64,000 nucleotides of DNA. It comes from Hericium rajendrae. Taxonomy: Eukaryota > Basidiomycota > Agaricomycetes > Russulales > Hericiaceae. Within the stretch, counting starts at the first letter, position 1, and every line of letters starts with the position of its first letter. Position numbers and translations under genes: made by a program. The stretch is from NCBI GenBank assembly GCA_033439255.1, contig CM065885.1, forward strand, positions 372,001-436,000, written 5' to 3'. Shown piece after piece: positions 34,229-46,450 of this stretch. The notes beneath the pieces are model-generated. The model was not told the origin of the DNA, searched no databases, and saw only the letters and a program-made list of their open reading frames with translations.

Positions 34229-35534
34229 ATGCAGTCCTCATCGCTCTTGCAAGCTCTTTTACTCTCCATCTATGTCATTCACGGAGTCAACGCCCTTCCC
34301 GCGACGCCCAAGATACCGTGCGTTATCCTGACAGACCTTCCTCTCCTGCCCAAATTGATAGATACTTCTAGCAAGATCCCCATTCCTTTGCCGAAGTCTG
34401 CGCCGCAGACGTCGAATCTGAGTATACCCATAGTATGGGAAGGCAAAGGATCGCTTCCCAGGATCGCGGTGCCGATTGGCTCCAATGGAACGACATTTCA
34501 GATGGTCGCCGACACGGGCTCCGATTCATTCTGGGTCCTTTCGCAAAGCGCTGCTAAAGTAAGTCACGCCAGTGCCTGCAATTCCATAGTCGATCATGTC
34601 TGATCTGCAAATGAATACAGGCGCCTGGTCACGGTTTAGGATCGAACTCCACTACATTCACGAACATACCTAATAGCAATTGGACGGCGGTTTATGGAGG
34701 AGACGAGGCCCTCAAAATCAACGGCACTATCGCCCAGGACTCGGTCACTTTCGCAAACCAGACGTTCCGGAATATGTCTGTTGGCGTCGTCAGCACTCCA
34801 GGTGGATTCACCAAAATTCCGTTTTTACTGTCCCTTATGACGGTATATTCGGGTTTTCGCCGGGCGTAAGTCGAATTTATTTTCCGCTCCGTATCTTTCA
34901 TCTCACAGCCAGTTGCCTGTAGACGGGACCGTCGGCGGACATGAACGCCACGACGCCCTTCAGAGAGATGGTGGCCAACAAAACGATCCCCGCCGTCACC
35001 GGCTGGAAGTACCCCACGACCAACACCGTCGGACAGATCACCCTCGGCTGGGTCAACGCCTCGAACTCCCAGCCCGGGACCCAAGTCGAAGTCCGCAACG
35101 AAGACGACGATTTCTGGGCGGTCAACATCACCAGCATCAAGGTCGGCAACACGACCGTCGGCGGCGACAAGTCCGCGCCCATCACCGCCATGCTCGACAC
35201 CGGCACCGTCGCGCTCATCGTCCCCAAGGGCGAGTCCGGCGCGCTGCTGCAGAGCATCCCCGGGTACAAGAATATCCGCGACAAGATCACGATCCCGTGT
35301 GACGCGACCGCGGACGTGGCGTTCGAGATCGGCAACAGGTCGCTTGTGGTGCGGGGCCCCGACTTCGTGGGCGCGCCCGTGTCGAGCGGCTCGGCGAAAT
35401 GCGCGTCGGCGGTGAAGGAGGACGCGACGCTGCCTGCCGCGCATTGGATCCTCGGGAGCTCGATCCTCCACAACTGGCACGTCGTCTACAACCAGACCAG
35501 CGGCAATATTACGATTGCGCAGGCGAACCAGTAG
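34229..35534 (+). CDS. Secreted pepsin-like aspartic protease 2
   Basis: Family A1 peptidase. Signal peptide MQSSSLLQALLLSIYVIHGV, pro-region, first active site TFQMVADTGSDSFWVLSQSA, flap AVYGGDEAL, second active site ITAMLDTGTVALIVP, and GSSILHNWHVVYNQTSG before the stop at 35534. Several N-x-T/S sites suggest glycosylation. Introns start after KIP (near 34320), after QSAAK (34559) and after GFSPG (34867). One base is missing in the A run at 34813-34816: the frame before reads GGFTK, and after it NSVFTVPYDGIFGFSPG. With five A's the exon would be continuous, so this is probably a sequencing slip or a very young mutation. It would act outside the cell in protein degradation. Confidence 0.85.
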
Positions 35535-36434
35535 AGGGATGATTTTTCGCGATGCTGCGTTTGGCGATGGACTAGAGACGGAAGAGGATGAGGGTTTCAT
35601 GGTTGCGTTGTTGACGACCATGTGTACGAACTCTTCATGTCATGACGCATTATAGTTAATTGCAAACTCGTTGGCACAACGCCAGTTTATATGAGCATGA
35701 TCAAGAGACATCGAGCGTGCTGATCTCCTCGCCGATCATGATCATGAATCATATTGTTGCGTTCAAACATATTCGACAGGAATCACGATCCTCCGAATCA
35801 TCATAGAATTCAATTATGATCCAACAGAAGACAATCGTCCACCACCCCGAATCCACATTCCTCCAGCCCGATTCTCACAATAAACTCACACCCACAACCA
35901 CACAGCACACAAAAACCGAAGCAGAACCAATGATGTCTATATTCTAAACGAACCACCCAATCCACAAACCAAGCATCAGCACGGCGGGTGGTATTTATGT
36001 ATGGTATGAGTATCAGAACGCAGTACGGTAGCAACTCAGAAAAAGGCAACGAGCGGCGGACCCGGAGGCAAGAAGAGGGAAGTCTATGTATGCGAAGGAG
36101 ACGTGGATGTTGCTATAGTGTATGCGTCGGACGGCGATGGCGATGTGGCGATATCGATATGTATGTATGATGCGCGAGATAGAGGATAGAGCGATGCAGT
36201 CCGGTGAGTGTCGATCCGTGAGTAAGCGTGGTGGAGGGCGTGATATGGTACAGATGGAAGCGGAATATGGTCGAGGACGAGACGATGGATGGGAAAGGAA
36301 AGCGTTCCACAGAGAGAGAAGAGGCGAGAAGACATAACAAGATAAGGCGTGACAACAGAATCAAAAATCGCAACCATTTCAATCAAACAAGACCAGTCCA
36401 CAATAAACAGCACGCCCGTCCAGCAGGCGCGCGC
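35535..36434. other. Convergent intergenic region
   Basis: 3' flanks of protease 2 (plus) and the PRM10-like gene (minus). AT-richer than its surroundings; the open frames here look like shadows. No repeat or RNA gene was recognised. Confidence 0.5.
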
Positions 36435-39400
36435 TCACAGACTAAACACGCCCGCCTGGCGCTTCCGGCTCTGGATCGGATGCATGAGCACAAGCGACAC
36501 ACCAAGCCCAACAGTCAGCCCAATCGACACCGAAATGAGCTGCAGCGCCGTCTGGAACCCCGACAGGTACGAGTTCGCCTGCCCCGACGTCTGCTGCTGC
36601 GCGAACGTCAGCAGCCCGCCGTTGCCCAGCCCCGACGGCAGCTGGAACAGGATGCCCGTGATCTACACGCGTACGTCAGCAGCACGCCCACAGGAGAGCG
36701 GGAAGGGAAGGCGGCGCAAGGCGCACCATGACGACGAAGGCGTTCCCGCGGAAGAACCGCCCGTAGATGTTCGCGACGATGCCGACGGCAAACGCGCCGA
36801 CCGCCGCGCTGATATCGTTCTGGTTCGGGAACTTCGTCCCCGTAAAGTGGTTCGTGACCCACCCGATGCACGAAATCAGAATGCTCGCGATCTGTCCGTC
36901 CGCTCAGCATCCCGCTCCACCACGAGAAGAAAAGAGCACACGCACCATCTCCTTGCGGTTCCACGGCATCTGGTTGCGCAGCGACAGAAACAGCGAAAAC
37001 ATCGGCACAGTCAAAAACGCTGCACCCCCCCATCGCATCAGCACATCGCACCCCCAAAAGAAGAGAAAGCCAGCCACGCACCCCACCACAACGACGGCGT
37101 CTGCTGGTACCACTGCGCGTCCGAGTGGCTCTGCACGCAATTATAATCCTCGGGCCCCACGATCGCGCGGTCCGTCACCTTCTGGTACACCTCCGCGCCG
37201 ATCGCGAGGCCGAACCCGAGGAACAGCGAGTACATGAGCGCGTAGCACAGGCGCACGGCGCCCGACACGATGTTGCGCGACGAGAGCTCGAGCGAGCCGC
37301 ACAGCACGATGAAGCCCTGCGCGGCGCGGCGTTAGCGGGGCCGAGACCGAAAGCGGCAAGCGGAGGGCGCACGGGCAGGATGAGCACGACGCTCGCGGAC
37401 GCGACGGACGAGTAGCAGAACCGGTGCGTCTGCGCGAGCGCGGCGGAGATGAAGCTCAGCAGCGTCGCGATCGTGATCCTGCGGGCGGTCAGCACATCCA
37501 TCCGATATCCGAGACAACGGCGCGGACGCACTCGAAGACGTTGGAGTAGAGCTCGTTGCGCACGGAGAGCAGCTGCACGCCGACGAGCAGCGCGCCGAGC
37601 GGGAAGGAGATCAGGCAGTCGATGAACGAGCCCTTGAACGAGACGGAGCAGATCGACGCGCTCGCCATGCCGCCGAAGAAGACGAGGCTCGCGGCGTTGT
37701 ACAGCGACGGGCGCCGCATCAGCCCGTCGAGCGACGTCGACGCGTCCTTGACCGACATTTCGTCGTGGATGACCTGGGCGCGACGGCAGGCGCGGAAGGT
37801 ACGCGGCGGCACGGGGAACAAAGCAGGAACGCGCCGGGGAAAGGGAGGAACGCGGGCATCAGCGACCCGCACTATATAACAGCACCGCACGCACCTTCCA
37901 GTAGAGCACGTAGCCCTGCTTGAGCTTCCCGAGGTCGAGCGCGCTCGTCTGGCGGATGAACTTGACGCTGCTCGTGCTCGTCACGCTGTCGTCGAACGAG
38001 ATGAGCATCATGTCCGGAGGTACATGCACGCGACCTGGCGCGAGCATAGGCGAGCGACGGAGCGGGCGATGTAGGCAAGATCAACAGCGAAGAAAACGAC
38101 ACGAAACGTCAGCACGCCCCAATGTATCAACAAAACGCACGCACCTCCAACTCAAGCACCCTCGCCGTCGACGCAATCTGCGCCGGCAGCCGATGCGTCG
38201 GGCCCCCAAACATCATCATCGCCCTTGCAAACTTCAACAAAAACTCCTGCCTCTGTATAATCTCCGCCACATGCCGCGTGATCTACCCCATTCCCACCCA
38301 TCAGCATCCATTTCCCATTCCCCCTCCCAACTCGCTCACCCACAAGTGGAGGGGACAGAGAAAAAAACGCACATAAATCTCCTCCTTCCGCCGCCTCCTC
38401 TTCTTCTCCCTCCTCCGCTCCCTCTCCCTCTCCTTCCCCGCATCCCCCCACGCCATCCCCTCCGCCTCGGCCGTCGGCGTCCCGGGCCGGCTCCACCCCC
38501 GCACGAACTCGGTCCACTTCGCGCGCGGCGTCGTCGCGCCGCTGTAGTGCGAGTCGTACGAGTCCGTGCGGCTCGGGCCGGGGGGTGGGTGTTGGTTGGG
38601 GGCAGAGGCGGGGGCGGGGAAGGCGGCGGTGGGGGAGCGCGGGGAGGCGGTGGTGGGGGAGCGCGGGGAGGCGGGTTCGGAGGCGGGGAGCAGGGGCGCG
38701 GTGGGTTGGTCTTGCGGGGTGCGGCTGTCGAGGGAGTAGCTAGGGTGGGGTAGTTAGTGCTGTTTGTTCGGATATTGGAATGCGAGAAATGTATAAAGAT
38801 GGCTCGACGACGGAGGGAGCGGGCATGGGGGATGGAACACCGCGCCCGCCGCGCCGCGCGAAAGGACCAATGATTCACCCGACGCGCGCCTTTCACATGA
38901 ACAGCGCGATCTGCGCCGTCACCCACGCGCGCGACAGGACTCCCATGCGCGCGCGATCCCCACGCGCACACACGCGATCGCGCAGCACATCCAGGCCCCC
39001 CATGCCCCTTCCCCATCCATCCCCTCCGTTCTCCCCATCCTCCCACCGCCGCCACCCCCCTCCCATAAGAACAACCCCTCCCTCCCCCCCTCCCCCCTCC
39101 CCCCTCCCTCCCCCCAAAAAAAAAAACACTCACCGACTCAACCGATACCCAGGCCTCCGAATACTAGGCCCCACACTCGCAGCCACCGGCGCCGCCGCCC
39201 CCACAATATTCCCCGTGCTCGCAATCAGCGGCGCAAACACCCCCGCCGCGCTCCGCTCCTGCGCACCTAAATGCAGCGCGCGCGGCAGCTCGCGGACTTC
39301 TTTCATACCTGGGAGCGTTAGCCCATTGTTTTCTTGTGCGCCGGGGGGAGGGGGAGGGCTCGGGTTGGGCAGGGGGAAGGGCGGCGGGAGCGCGCCGAGA

Positions 39401-40692
39401 TGCAACGATGGCCTCCTCAACCTTGGTAAACTGCGCACGCTCGCCTCCTTCTCCCCCTCCCCCTCCTTCTCCCTCTCCTTCTCCTTTCCTCGAACTCCCT
39501 TTCGCGCTCCATACTGGCATCGCGGAGACTAAAACTGCTGACGCTGCTCCCGCGCGAATGGCCGCCGTACGGGCTGTCGTACAAAGCCAGCAACGCGCTC
39601 AGTACGCCGCCGCGGGCGCCGCGCCGTGGGGCGCCGGACGCGTTGGTGGAGGGCGCGGTGCGTTCTACGTCTGGTGGTGTCGGGACGTCCTCGGGGCTTG
39701 GGCGCGCCCACGTGTGTGGAAGAGGGGCCGCCGAGCGCACCGAGCACGCCGCCGCGTCCCCTCCTCCGTTTCTCTTCCCGTCCCCGTTCCTCTTCTTCGT
39801 CTTCGCCTGAGGAGGGTGAGCGGCGAGAGGCGGACGACGAGCGCCGGCGCCGCCAGCGGCCGGTGTGCGCGCGGACGACGCGCGCGGCTCGCGCTCGGAG
39901 CGGGCGGGGGCGCCCGCGCCGGGGAGGCCCGCGCGCTCGGCGGGGTCGATGTAGGCCGCGGGGGGCGTGGGCGTTGTTAGGGTCGGGGAGGTGCTTGTTG
40001 CGAGGGGGTCTGTGTCTGTCTCTATCATCAGTCGCTACTCATGTGAAAGAAAGGGAGAAAGAAAGAGAGGGAGGAGGGGGGAGATGGGAAGGACGCACCG
40101 GTGTCGTAGGAGGAGGGGGAGCCGGGGGAGGAGGGGAAGGAGGGCGGGAAGTGGTTTGGCGTGTGCGGGCGGTGCGGGGGGAGAACGGGGAGGGGCGGGG
40201 AGGGCGCGGGGGCGCCGGTTGCGGAGGAGCGGTGGCGCTCGAGGGCGTGCGTGAGCGTGCGGAAGGCGGTGGGCTGTGCGCTGCGTGAGCGGCCGCGAAA
40301 GGAAGGCGGAGGGCGAGAAAGGAAGGGAAGAAGGGAAGACGCACGTCGAGGCCCTTCTCGTCGAGCGCGTGGCGCGCGGGCTCGGCGGCCCACTGGACCT
40401 TGCGGGGCGTCTTGGCGCCGGAGCGGGCGGTGCCGCCTGCGGGGCGCTCGCGCGGGGTGTCGGGGACGGCGGCGGGCGGGGGCGGCGGGGGGAGGGCGGC
40501 GAGGGGGAGGTCGAGCGGGGTGACGCGGTTGGCGGTGGTGTTGGCGTGGGTGGTGGGGGAGGTGGAGAGGGACGAGCTCGCGGAGGAGCTGGAGGAGGTG
40601 GGGATGGGCTGGGCGGCGGCGAGGAGGCCGGAGGTGTCCTGCTGCGGGGACGGGCGCTCGTCGTCGTCGGGGGTCTCGTGGAGCGAGGCCAT
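36435..40692 (-). CDS. PRM10-like (ThrE/DUF1212 family) multi-pass membrane protein
   Basis: The start MASLHETPDDDERPSPQQDT at 40692 opens a long, low-complexity Pro/Ser/Arg-rich cytosolic part (to about 38400). The conserved domain follows in small exons: ITRHVAEIIQRQEFLLKFAR, MMLISFDDSVTSTSSVKFI, SVKDASTSLDGLMRRPSLYN, SFIDCLISFPLGALLVGVQL, SLELSSRNIVSGAVRL, YSLFLGFGLAIGAEVYQK, FPNQNDISAAVGAFAVGIV, and LQLISVSIGLTVGLGVSL near the end (VFSL, stop 36435-36437). This is the ThrE-type 10-helix family, named in yeast after pheromone-regulated PRM10 and in bacteria after a threonine exporter; the fungal substrate is not established. Very high GC in the N-terminal exons gives many false open frames. 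Confidence 0.85.
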
Positions 40693-41480
40693 GATGAGGA
40701 CGGAGGCGATGGAGCGGGGCGCGGGCGCGGGAGCGGCGGTAGGATGCTGTGGGGGAGGGCGGCGGGGAGGGCATTTTGTTAGGGCATGCAGGGGTATCGT
40801 GGAGGAAGGGTATACGCACCTGGCGAGTGTCTATATGTAATAATCAGAAAATTGTTGCTGTAGTCTATGCAACAGCCAGCCAGTCGGCAGCAGGCCGAGA
40901 TGAAGAGCGCGATAAGGAACGGAGAGTGCGGTGCGATGAAGAAGAGAAGAGACAAGTACCAACTCGTCGTGAGTCCAAAGTCCTCTCTCGCCTTTGGAGC
41001 ACCGCCGTAAATTATTCTCCGGCCGTCCCCACACCTATTGCCTCCGCTCCTCCATTCCACGCCGCGTCGCCCGCCACCCAGCGCACCCACGCTCGCACGG
41101 CCCCGCCTGACGTCAAGCGCACCAGCCAGCGCCCGTCGCCACCAGGGCTCGACCAGCATGAATGTCGAGTTGGCATGCGTCGCGTCGTCGGGCCGAGCCG
41201 GGACGTGCGCTAGAAGATTGGCTCCACCGCAACGGCTTCTGGACGCTGCTCATCACATGTCGGGCTGTCTATGCTCTTCACAGATCCGCATGTCGCCTTG
41301 GCACCCCGCCAGCGATCGTCGCCTAGAGTATAACTGCAGCCACTGACGTCTCCCGTCCACCTGACCCGCCTTCTCCGCCCCATCCACGACCCTTCCCATC
41401 AGCACTTCTGCGCCACAAATGTACTGGGGAAGCCCAGCCCTTCCGCCCCAAACGAAGCGCGACGCCACTCCACGCCTGCC
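40693..41480. other. Upstream region of the PRM10-like gene
   Basis: Promoter and 5' UTR of the minus-strand gene, merging into GC-rich repeat DNA. Open frames on both strands lack motifs. Confidence 0.45.
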
Positions 41481-42790
41481 GTTAATACGCCCCGGCGGCC
41501 TTCGCGACGTCGCGTCCTATTCCTGCACCCGTCCTCGCGCGCATTTTCCGAGGTTCATGCCCGCGTTTGCTGCTCGCACGTCTCATCTGGTCTTGTGCTC
41601 GTGCGCGATTTGACAGCTGCGCAGATGACCCCGTGTGCGCGTTATCGCCGGTATGCAGTCTCCATCTGTGTATGATCCACCTCACGCGAGGCAGCAAGCG
41701 CGTTGAATTTGACTCCCGGTCCCCTCAACCCCCGCTGTGCAGCGTCCTATCCCCCCTGCGCGTCCACCAGCTTGTTCACGAGACCAACCATCGCTCGGCA
41801 TCCAACCTCACGCGAGGCAGCAAGCGCGTCTCGTTCGATGCCCAGTCTTCCCCACCGCCGCCTGCGCTACGTCCTATGCCCATTCATGTCCATTGCCTAG
41901 CACTCACTACCTCTCGATGTCCGTACAGATTCAATACTGTGCGTGCGCAGCATCTCCATCCCGGGCGGGCTATATGCCGCCACACATACGACGGGGCACT
42001 ATCCACGCGCCGACGTTCACGCCACTCCGCAGAAGTATGCTCAATGAGTCGTTACCCGCTGGTCGGTCGTTCTCGTCTTCCATCGCGCGCCCCGACCATC
42101 GACCCGTTATCTTGCTCCGGCTAGGCATGGGCACAGTCTAGGCCTCTCCATACGCCGCCATCCTTCTCCCGCAAACGCGCTCGGACTCCATCCCACGCTT
42201 GCCAACTTCCTCCGTCCTTCGACAACATCCCTACATGTCAGCATCAGGTACACCCACGCTCGCGCGCCCATCGCACGTTTCGTTCCGCAACATCGCATGC
42301 CTCGGGTCAGCCGAGGTTTTATTTATAACATTAGCCTCCGCGTACGTATACCTCCGTCGCCGTCCTGCGTCTCGAAAATTCCACCGCAGAGGTCAGCGCC
42401 GGATCCATGTCCAGGGATTGTCATCTTCCGCGGTCTCGCACGCCCTGTTCTATTCCTGCACCGACGGGGCGCTATAAATAACAAACAGAGCGCATCCTGG
42501 ACGTCGTTTTCCATCGCGCGCCCCGACCACCGCCCCGGACGCAGCCTAGGCCCTTCGACACACTCGTATCCTCCTTCCGCCCGTGCGCAGCAAACGCGTG
42601 TAGCTGCATCCGCACGCAGGCGCTTCGACAACATCTCTCCATTTCGGCATCACCGCTCTGCACACGCTGCACACGCCGCACTCTACACCCGCACACCCCC
42701 ATTTCCACATGTTTCCTCCTGTATCGCGTATCTAGGTCAGCCGAGGTTTTAACTTTAGCCTCTGCGTACGTATGATACGCCCCCGTTACG
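41480..42790. repeat. GC-rich satellite array, left of the DIRS element
   Basis: Two clear units of about 430 bp: CATCGCGCGCCCCGACCA recurs at 42081 and 42512, and GGTCAGCCGAGGTTTTA at 42305 and 42735. An older, shorter repeat (CTCACGCGAGGCAGCAAGCG) recurs about 128 bp apart near 41680 and 41808. Words such as AACATTAGCCTCCGCGTACG also occur in the array right of the element. Confidence 0.7.
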
Positions 42791-43023
42791 TCGTGCACCG
42801 CAAAGATCGCCATCCCCAATCTATGGACTGCACGTTCTGTGGTGGCTGAGACGTCAGACAGATGCCAGCAAAGGCAACGAGAGGAGGATAACATGTGATC
42901 CAATTTTGGGAGCAGTAGCTAGGTGCAATAATAGAAAACGACAGGCAAAGCGGCATGGCTAAACAATATGCAAAGGGTCCGAAAAATGAGACACATGAGA
43001 AATGCAACGCAGAGGGTGGGCGA

Positions 43024-43039
43024 AAGCCCCTTGGGGCTT
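43024..43039. other. Perfect palindrome near the recombinase end of the DIRS element
   Basis: AAGCCCC, TT, GGGGCTT, about 125 bp beyond the recombinase stop. It may form a 3' hairpin of the element RNA or lie in its terminal region; its role is not shown. Confidence 0.45.
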
Positions 43040-43162
43040 CCCGACCGAGACGCCAACTCTAACCGAAAACAACAAGCAGACAAGGAGCGAAACCCAAGGA
43101 CTAGGAGCTCGTCGACGCATTAGCCTTGGCTGAATACCCAGTTGTTAGGAGGCGGGCGTACC

Positions 43163-44328
43163 TTAATGCACGAAAGGGATAGTGTAGTGTAGGAAACCTG
43201 TATGAACCTCTGGGTTGGGTTGCATGTAGGGTGTGAGAATCATGGCATGATGCCGGAGATAAATCTGAAATGCATCACTGGCCCAGCGCCCCTTCGTCTT
43301 GACAGCGTCGAAGGGAACACTGCGAAGAAGGTATTCGAGCGTACCGCCGATGCGGAAGCTGTGACCAAAGAGGGCATTGTGAGGGCCAGTCTGCAGCGCA
43401 CGGTTGAGGCGCTTAAGGAAGCAAGTGCGCGTGAGAGGGCGACGCACACCGTTAACGGTATGGGCAAAGAGATGTTCGTGGTGCGCATCCGGGGAGTTGA
43501 GAGTAAGGTGAGCAAGCATGGCAGAGTCGGGGTCAGCACCATTGGTCTGGCATGCCCAGTAGATGTCTTCCCCATCAGTAGCTGTTTTGGTGATAGGGAG
43601 GGACAGGATCGTGACAGCGAGGCCGTTGCGATCTTCACCGGAGCGCAGGCCTGCACGGGTGGGGTGTTTCGCAGCATTGAAGGCCTGGAGGGAGGGAACG
43701 GTGACTTCGCCAAGGCGGGCGACACCATAGAAGGCAACGTTCGCACAAGCCCACACAGCGGCATCGAGAGGGTCATCGTGGTTGAGGCGGGAGTGCAAAT
43801 CGATGAGCATGGAAAGCAGGATCGGCGGGCGAGCTTTGCGTGAGGAAGTGGCAGGCGCAAGAGAGCCGGCACTGCGCAGAAGCAACTCGACTTCACGGTC
43901 GTCGCTGGTCCAGGGAAGACGATATAGGGCATGCCAGGCCTTGATGCCTGAAAGATAGTTCTTGAGGGAACTTTGGCTGTACGAGCCTGGGAGGAAGGCG
44001 GCATGAGCTCGTCGGGAGGTTGACGAGGGCAAAATGGGGCACAAGAGGGCTTACCTGCGATGGACGCGAGAAAGGACGCGATGAGATCAGGGCCGGCTGG
44101 GGCACGCTGTGCCTCGGGAATGCCTCGGCGGTCGCAGAACACATGGAAGACGAGGAGGCCGGCTCCATAGACTTCTGTGGTGGAGTCGCGCAGGCTATGC
44201 TGCAGGACGGCTTCGATGCGCGCTTGGTCTGCAGACGTCAAAGGCCAGGGGAGGGCAGCGGCAAGTGCAGGCCGCCAGAGGGCAAGACGCTGAGCAGCGG
44301 GGCAATGGGGCCGCAAGGCGGAGGGCAT
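43163..44328 (-). CDS. Tyrosine recombinase of the DIRS-type element
   Basis: Start MPSALRPHCPAAQRLALWRP at 44328, intron 43987-44054 (joins FLASIAG to SYSQSSLKNYLSG in frame), stop at 43163; about 365 residues. The N-terminal core-binding part includes RDSTTEVYGAGLLVFHVFCD. The catalytic domain has Arg in YGVARLGEVTVPS, the His-x-x-Arg box in FGHSFRIGG, and the probable nucleophile Tyr in HHAMILTPYM. The enzyme would join the circular cDNA into the genome without target duplication. It follows the RT-RNase H gene by 76 bp. Because RT, RNase H and gag lie next to it, it is not a Starship captain or Crypton gene. Confidence 0.85.
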
Positions 44329-44404
44329 GGGAGTGAGGTCGGCTCTGTAGGGCTTTGGCCGCCCAGCTGGCGGGGCTGCAGGAAGTGGCGCGTCGAAGCG
44401 GGAG

Positions 44405-46450
44405 TTAGTCCCAGTCGACGGAGGCACGCCAGAGGCTCTGAGCGTGCTGCTCGTGCTCGGTCGCATAGGAGACGGGGCGCACGGAGCTGGATGGACAGCG
44501 AAGGGCAGTGGCACGGTGGGCGGCGATGACAGAGGAGGTGGCGCGGAGCTCGGAAGGAGTGCGCGGGGCATCGTAGGCAGTGACGTACGGAGCGAGGACG
44601 GCTGGGAGCACAATGGGGGGGAGAAGGAGCTTGGTTGGAGGAAAGCGGCCGCGAGACGGCCCGTCGGCGGGATTGGAAGCACTGCAGACGTAGCGGGAAT
44701 AGATGTGCAACTCGCTGGTAGCCAGGAGTGCATGGATGCGCTTGAAGATGACGTTAATGGGGGTATTACGACTGCGACCATTCCACCAGCCTTCGACGAC
44801 ACCCTTATTGTCTCCGTGTACAATGATGTGAGGAGGGAGGCGTTCGGCAGCGGGATGATAGTGGGCGACAAGCGAGCGGATGACAAACTCGAAGCCGAGG
44901 GCCTCAGCCCAACCGATATCGCGTTGTTGAGTGTTCCAGTCGGGGAGAAGACGCCAGGCGCGCCAGTAGTCGCCGATCGTGATAGCGATGCCCATGCCGG
45001 AGCTGGCGTCGGAATAAGCGTGGACATCGAGGATGTGAGCGGGTTCTGCGATGGAGCGGCAGAGCACAGGGCGACGGAGGGCGGTCTCCCACCAGGCCAG
45101 ATCGGCAAGCGTGCCGTGCGGCGCAGAGCGAGGGAGGAAGGGGGTGTCGTGAAAGATGCCGAGCATTTTTTCGAGCGTGGTGAGATATGCTCGACCCTCG
45201 GAGACCACGAGGGAAGAATGCAGGAGTTTGCCGTATAGTTTTTGCACCTCGTGGAGGGTGTGCTTCGGAGACCCCCGCCACTCCGTAATGGCGGCCAAAT
45301 ACCTGGATTTCTTGGAATCAGGGATAGCAACGGACTTGGTGGAGATGTTCCAAAGGAATCCTGTGAAAGGAAACTCATTGCTGAAGGGAACATCCTTCTC
45401 GAGTTGCCATGGGATGCCCAAGACCTCGGAGATCCTGTCGATATCACTGAGGTTGCAGGAGAAACGCGCGTCGTGCACGGAGCGTGGAGAAGACGCGGAT
45501 AAGTCTTGGACGGGGAAAAACATGTCTTTGTCGAACTCTTCGGTGCGACCGTCAGGTAATATATCACCGCCGTACCATATCCGTCCACCTGACCGATGGG
45601 GCACGGCATGTTGGAGGAGGTGCGTACGTTGCGCGGATCGGAGGAGATTGTAGTCTTGGATGGACTCTCGCAGCAGGCGCACAAAAACGTGATCGTCAAC
45701 CCATTTGGAGATCGGCCCAAGTCCTTGGTGGCGCATGATGTCCGTGCCTGCATCTTGGATGCTGCCGTAGACACCGCAATTAGGTGCAGCGCCAAAGCTG
45801 GCATTGGGGTCCAGTGCAAAGCTGTTGTCAGACAGCCGGACAACAGTGCCTGGCCATTGGGACGGGTGGAGCGGAATCGTGCGGTAGGCTTCGGAGACGT
45901 CGCGGACAGCAACTTCAGATCCGGGCGGGAGACGAGAGATAAGGATTGAGAAAGCACCAAATGTGCCCCAGGTACATGGAAATCTATCGGGATCAATGGC
46001 ATGGTTAATGGAGCTGTAAGAAGGAGATGAGATATGGGGGTGCGAGAAATTTTGTATAATGCGATATTTGTTGGGGTTATGTGCTTTAGGGATAATGGAG
46101 ATGGGAGAGGTTTGAAACGGGCCAATAAGCTCAAGTAATGTAGAATAGGAAAAAGGGCCGAGGTAGCGACCGGAACGAAATTCGTGCTCGACAGCACGGG
46201 CAAACTCTTTGGCATATGTAAGAAGGGAGGGGCTGTTATCTGGGGCGTGAGTATTAAGGATGGCGGGGATACCAATGTGGAAACCGTGGACCAGACCATC
46301 GTATATAAGAGGGAATTTAGTAAGGAGATGAGCGGACGTGAGGTGGCGTAACCAAGCCTCGGCATGGTAAGGTGTACAGGGGTTAAGGACTCTGTGCGAG
46401 ACTGCAAGTCGCGGCGCCGTGGGAACGGGAGCCGCAGCCTGAACATTCAT
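44405..46450 (-). CDS. Reverse transcriptase-RNase H of the DIRS-type element
   Basis: I choose MNVQAAAPVPTAPRL at 46450 as the start because the open frame upstream overlaps the gag C-terminus in another frame; 681 residues. RT motifs: ISIIPKAHNPNKYRIIQNF (about 118-135), first Asp in EVAVRDVSEAYRTIPLHP (184), and VDD in SKWVDDHVFVRL (about 251-253). RNase H follows with VHAYSDASSGMGIAI, Glu in GWAEALGFEF, IIVHGDNKGVVEGWWNG and CSASNPADGPSRG, so the catalytic carboxylates are present. It copies element RNA into DNA. The frame is open throughout. A second frame stays open across nearly the same stretch, and only its far end is real (recombinase N-terminus). Confidence 0.85.
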   Translation of the reverse strand: MNVQAAAPVPTAPRLAVSHRVLNPCTPYHAEAWLRHLTSAHLLTKFPLIYDGLVHGFHIGIPAILNTHAPDNSPSLLTYAKEFARAVEHEFRSGRYLGPFSYSTLLELIGPFQTSPISIIPKAHNPNKYRIIQNFSHPHISSPSYSSINHAIDPDRFPCTWGTFGAFSILISRLPPGSEVAVRDVSEAYRTIPLHPSQWPGTVVRLSDNSFALDPNASFGAAPNCGVYGSIQDAGTDIMRHQGLGPISKWVDDHVFVRLLRESIQDYNLLRSAQRTHLLQHAVPHRSGGRIWYGGDILPDGRTEEFDKDMFFPVQDLSASSPRSVHDARFSCNLSDIDRISEVLGIPWQLEKDVPFSNEFPFTGFLWNISTKSVAIPDSKKSRYLAAITEWRGSPKHTLHEVQKLYGKLLHSSLVVSEGRAYLTTLEKMLGIFHDTPFLPRSAPHGTLADLAWWETALRRPVLCRSIAEPAHILDVHAYSDASSGMGIAITIGDYWRAWRLLPDWNTQQRDIGWAEALGFEFVIRSLVAHYHPAAERLPPHIIVHGDNKGVVEGWWNGRSRNTPINVIFKRIHALLATSELHIYSRYVCSASNPADGPSRGRFPPTKLLLPPIVLPAVLAPYVTAYDAPRTPSELRATSSVIAAHRATALRCPSSSVRPVSYATEHEQHAQSLWRASVDWD

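Noticed and set aside
34692-35621. 309-codon minus-strand open frame opposite protease 2
   Set aside because: It is the shadow of a clearly homologous plus-strand gene with active-site motifs.
38336-39133. 265-codon Pro-rich and overlapping frames in the PRM10-like N-terminal region
   Set aside because: Very GC-rich low-complexity exon and intron DNA opens several frames at once; only the frame leading into the ThrE-type domain is kept.
43163-44328. Starship captain or Crypton recombinase
   Set aside because: The recombinase is directly behind RT-RNase H and gag genes on the same strand, which fits a DIRS-type retroelement.
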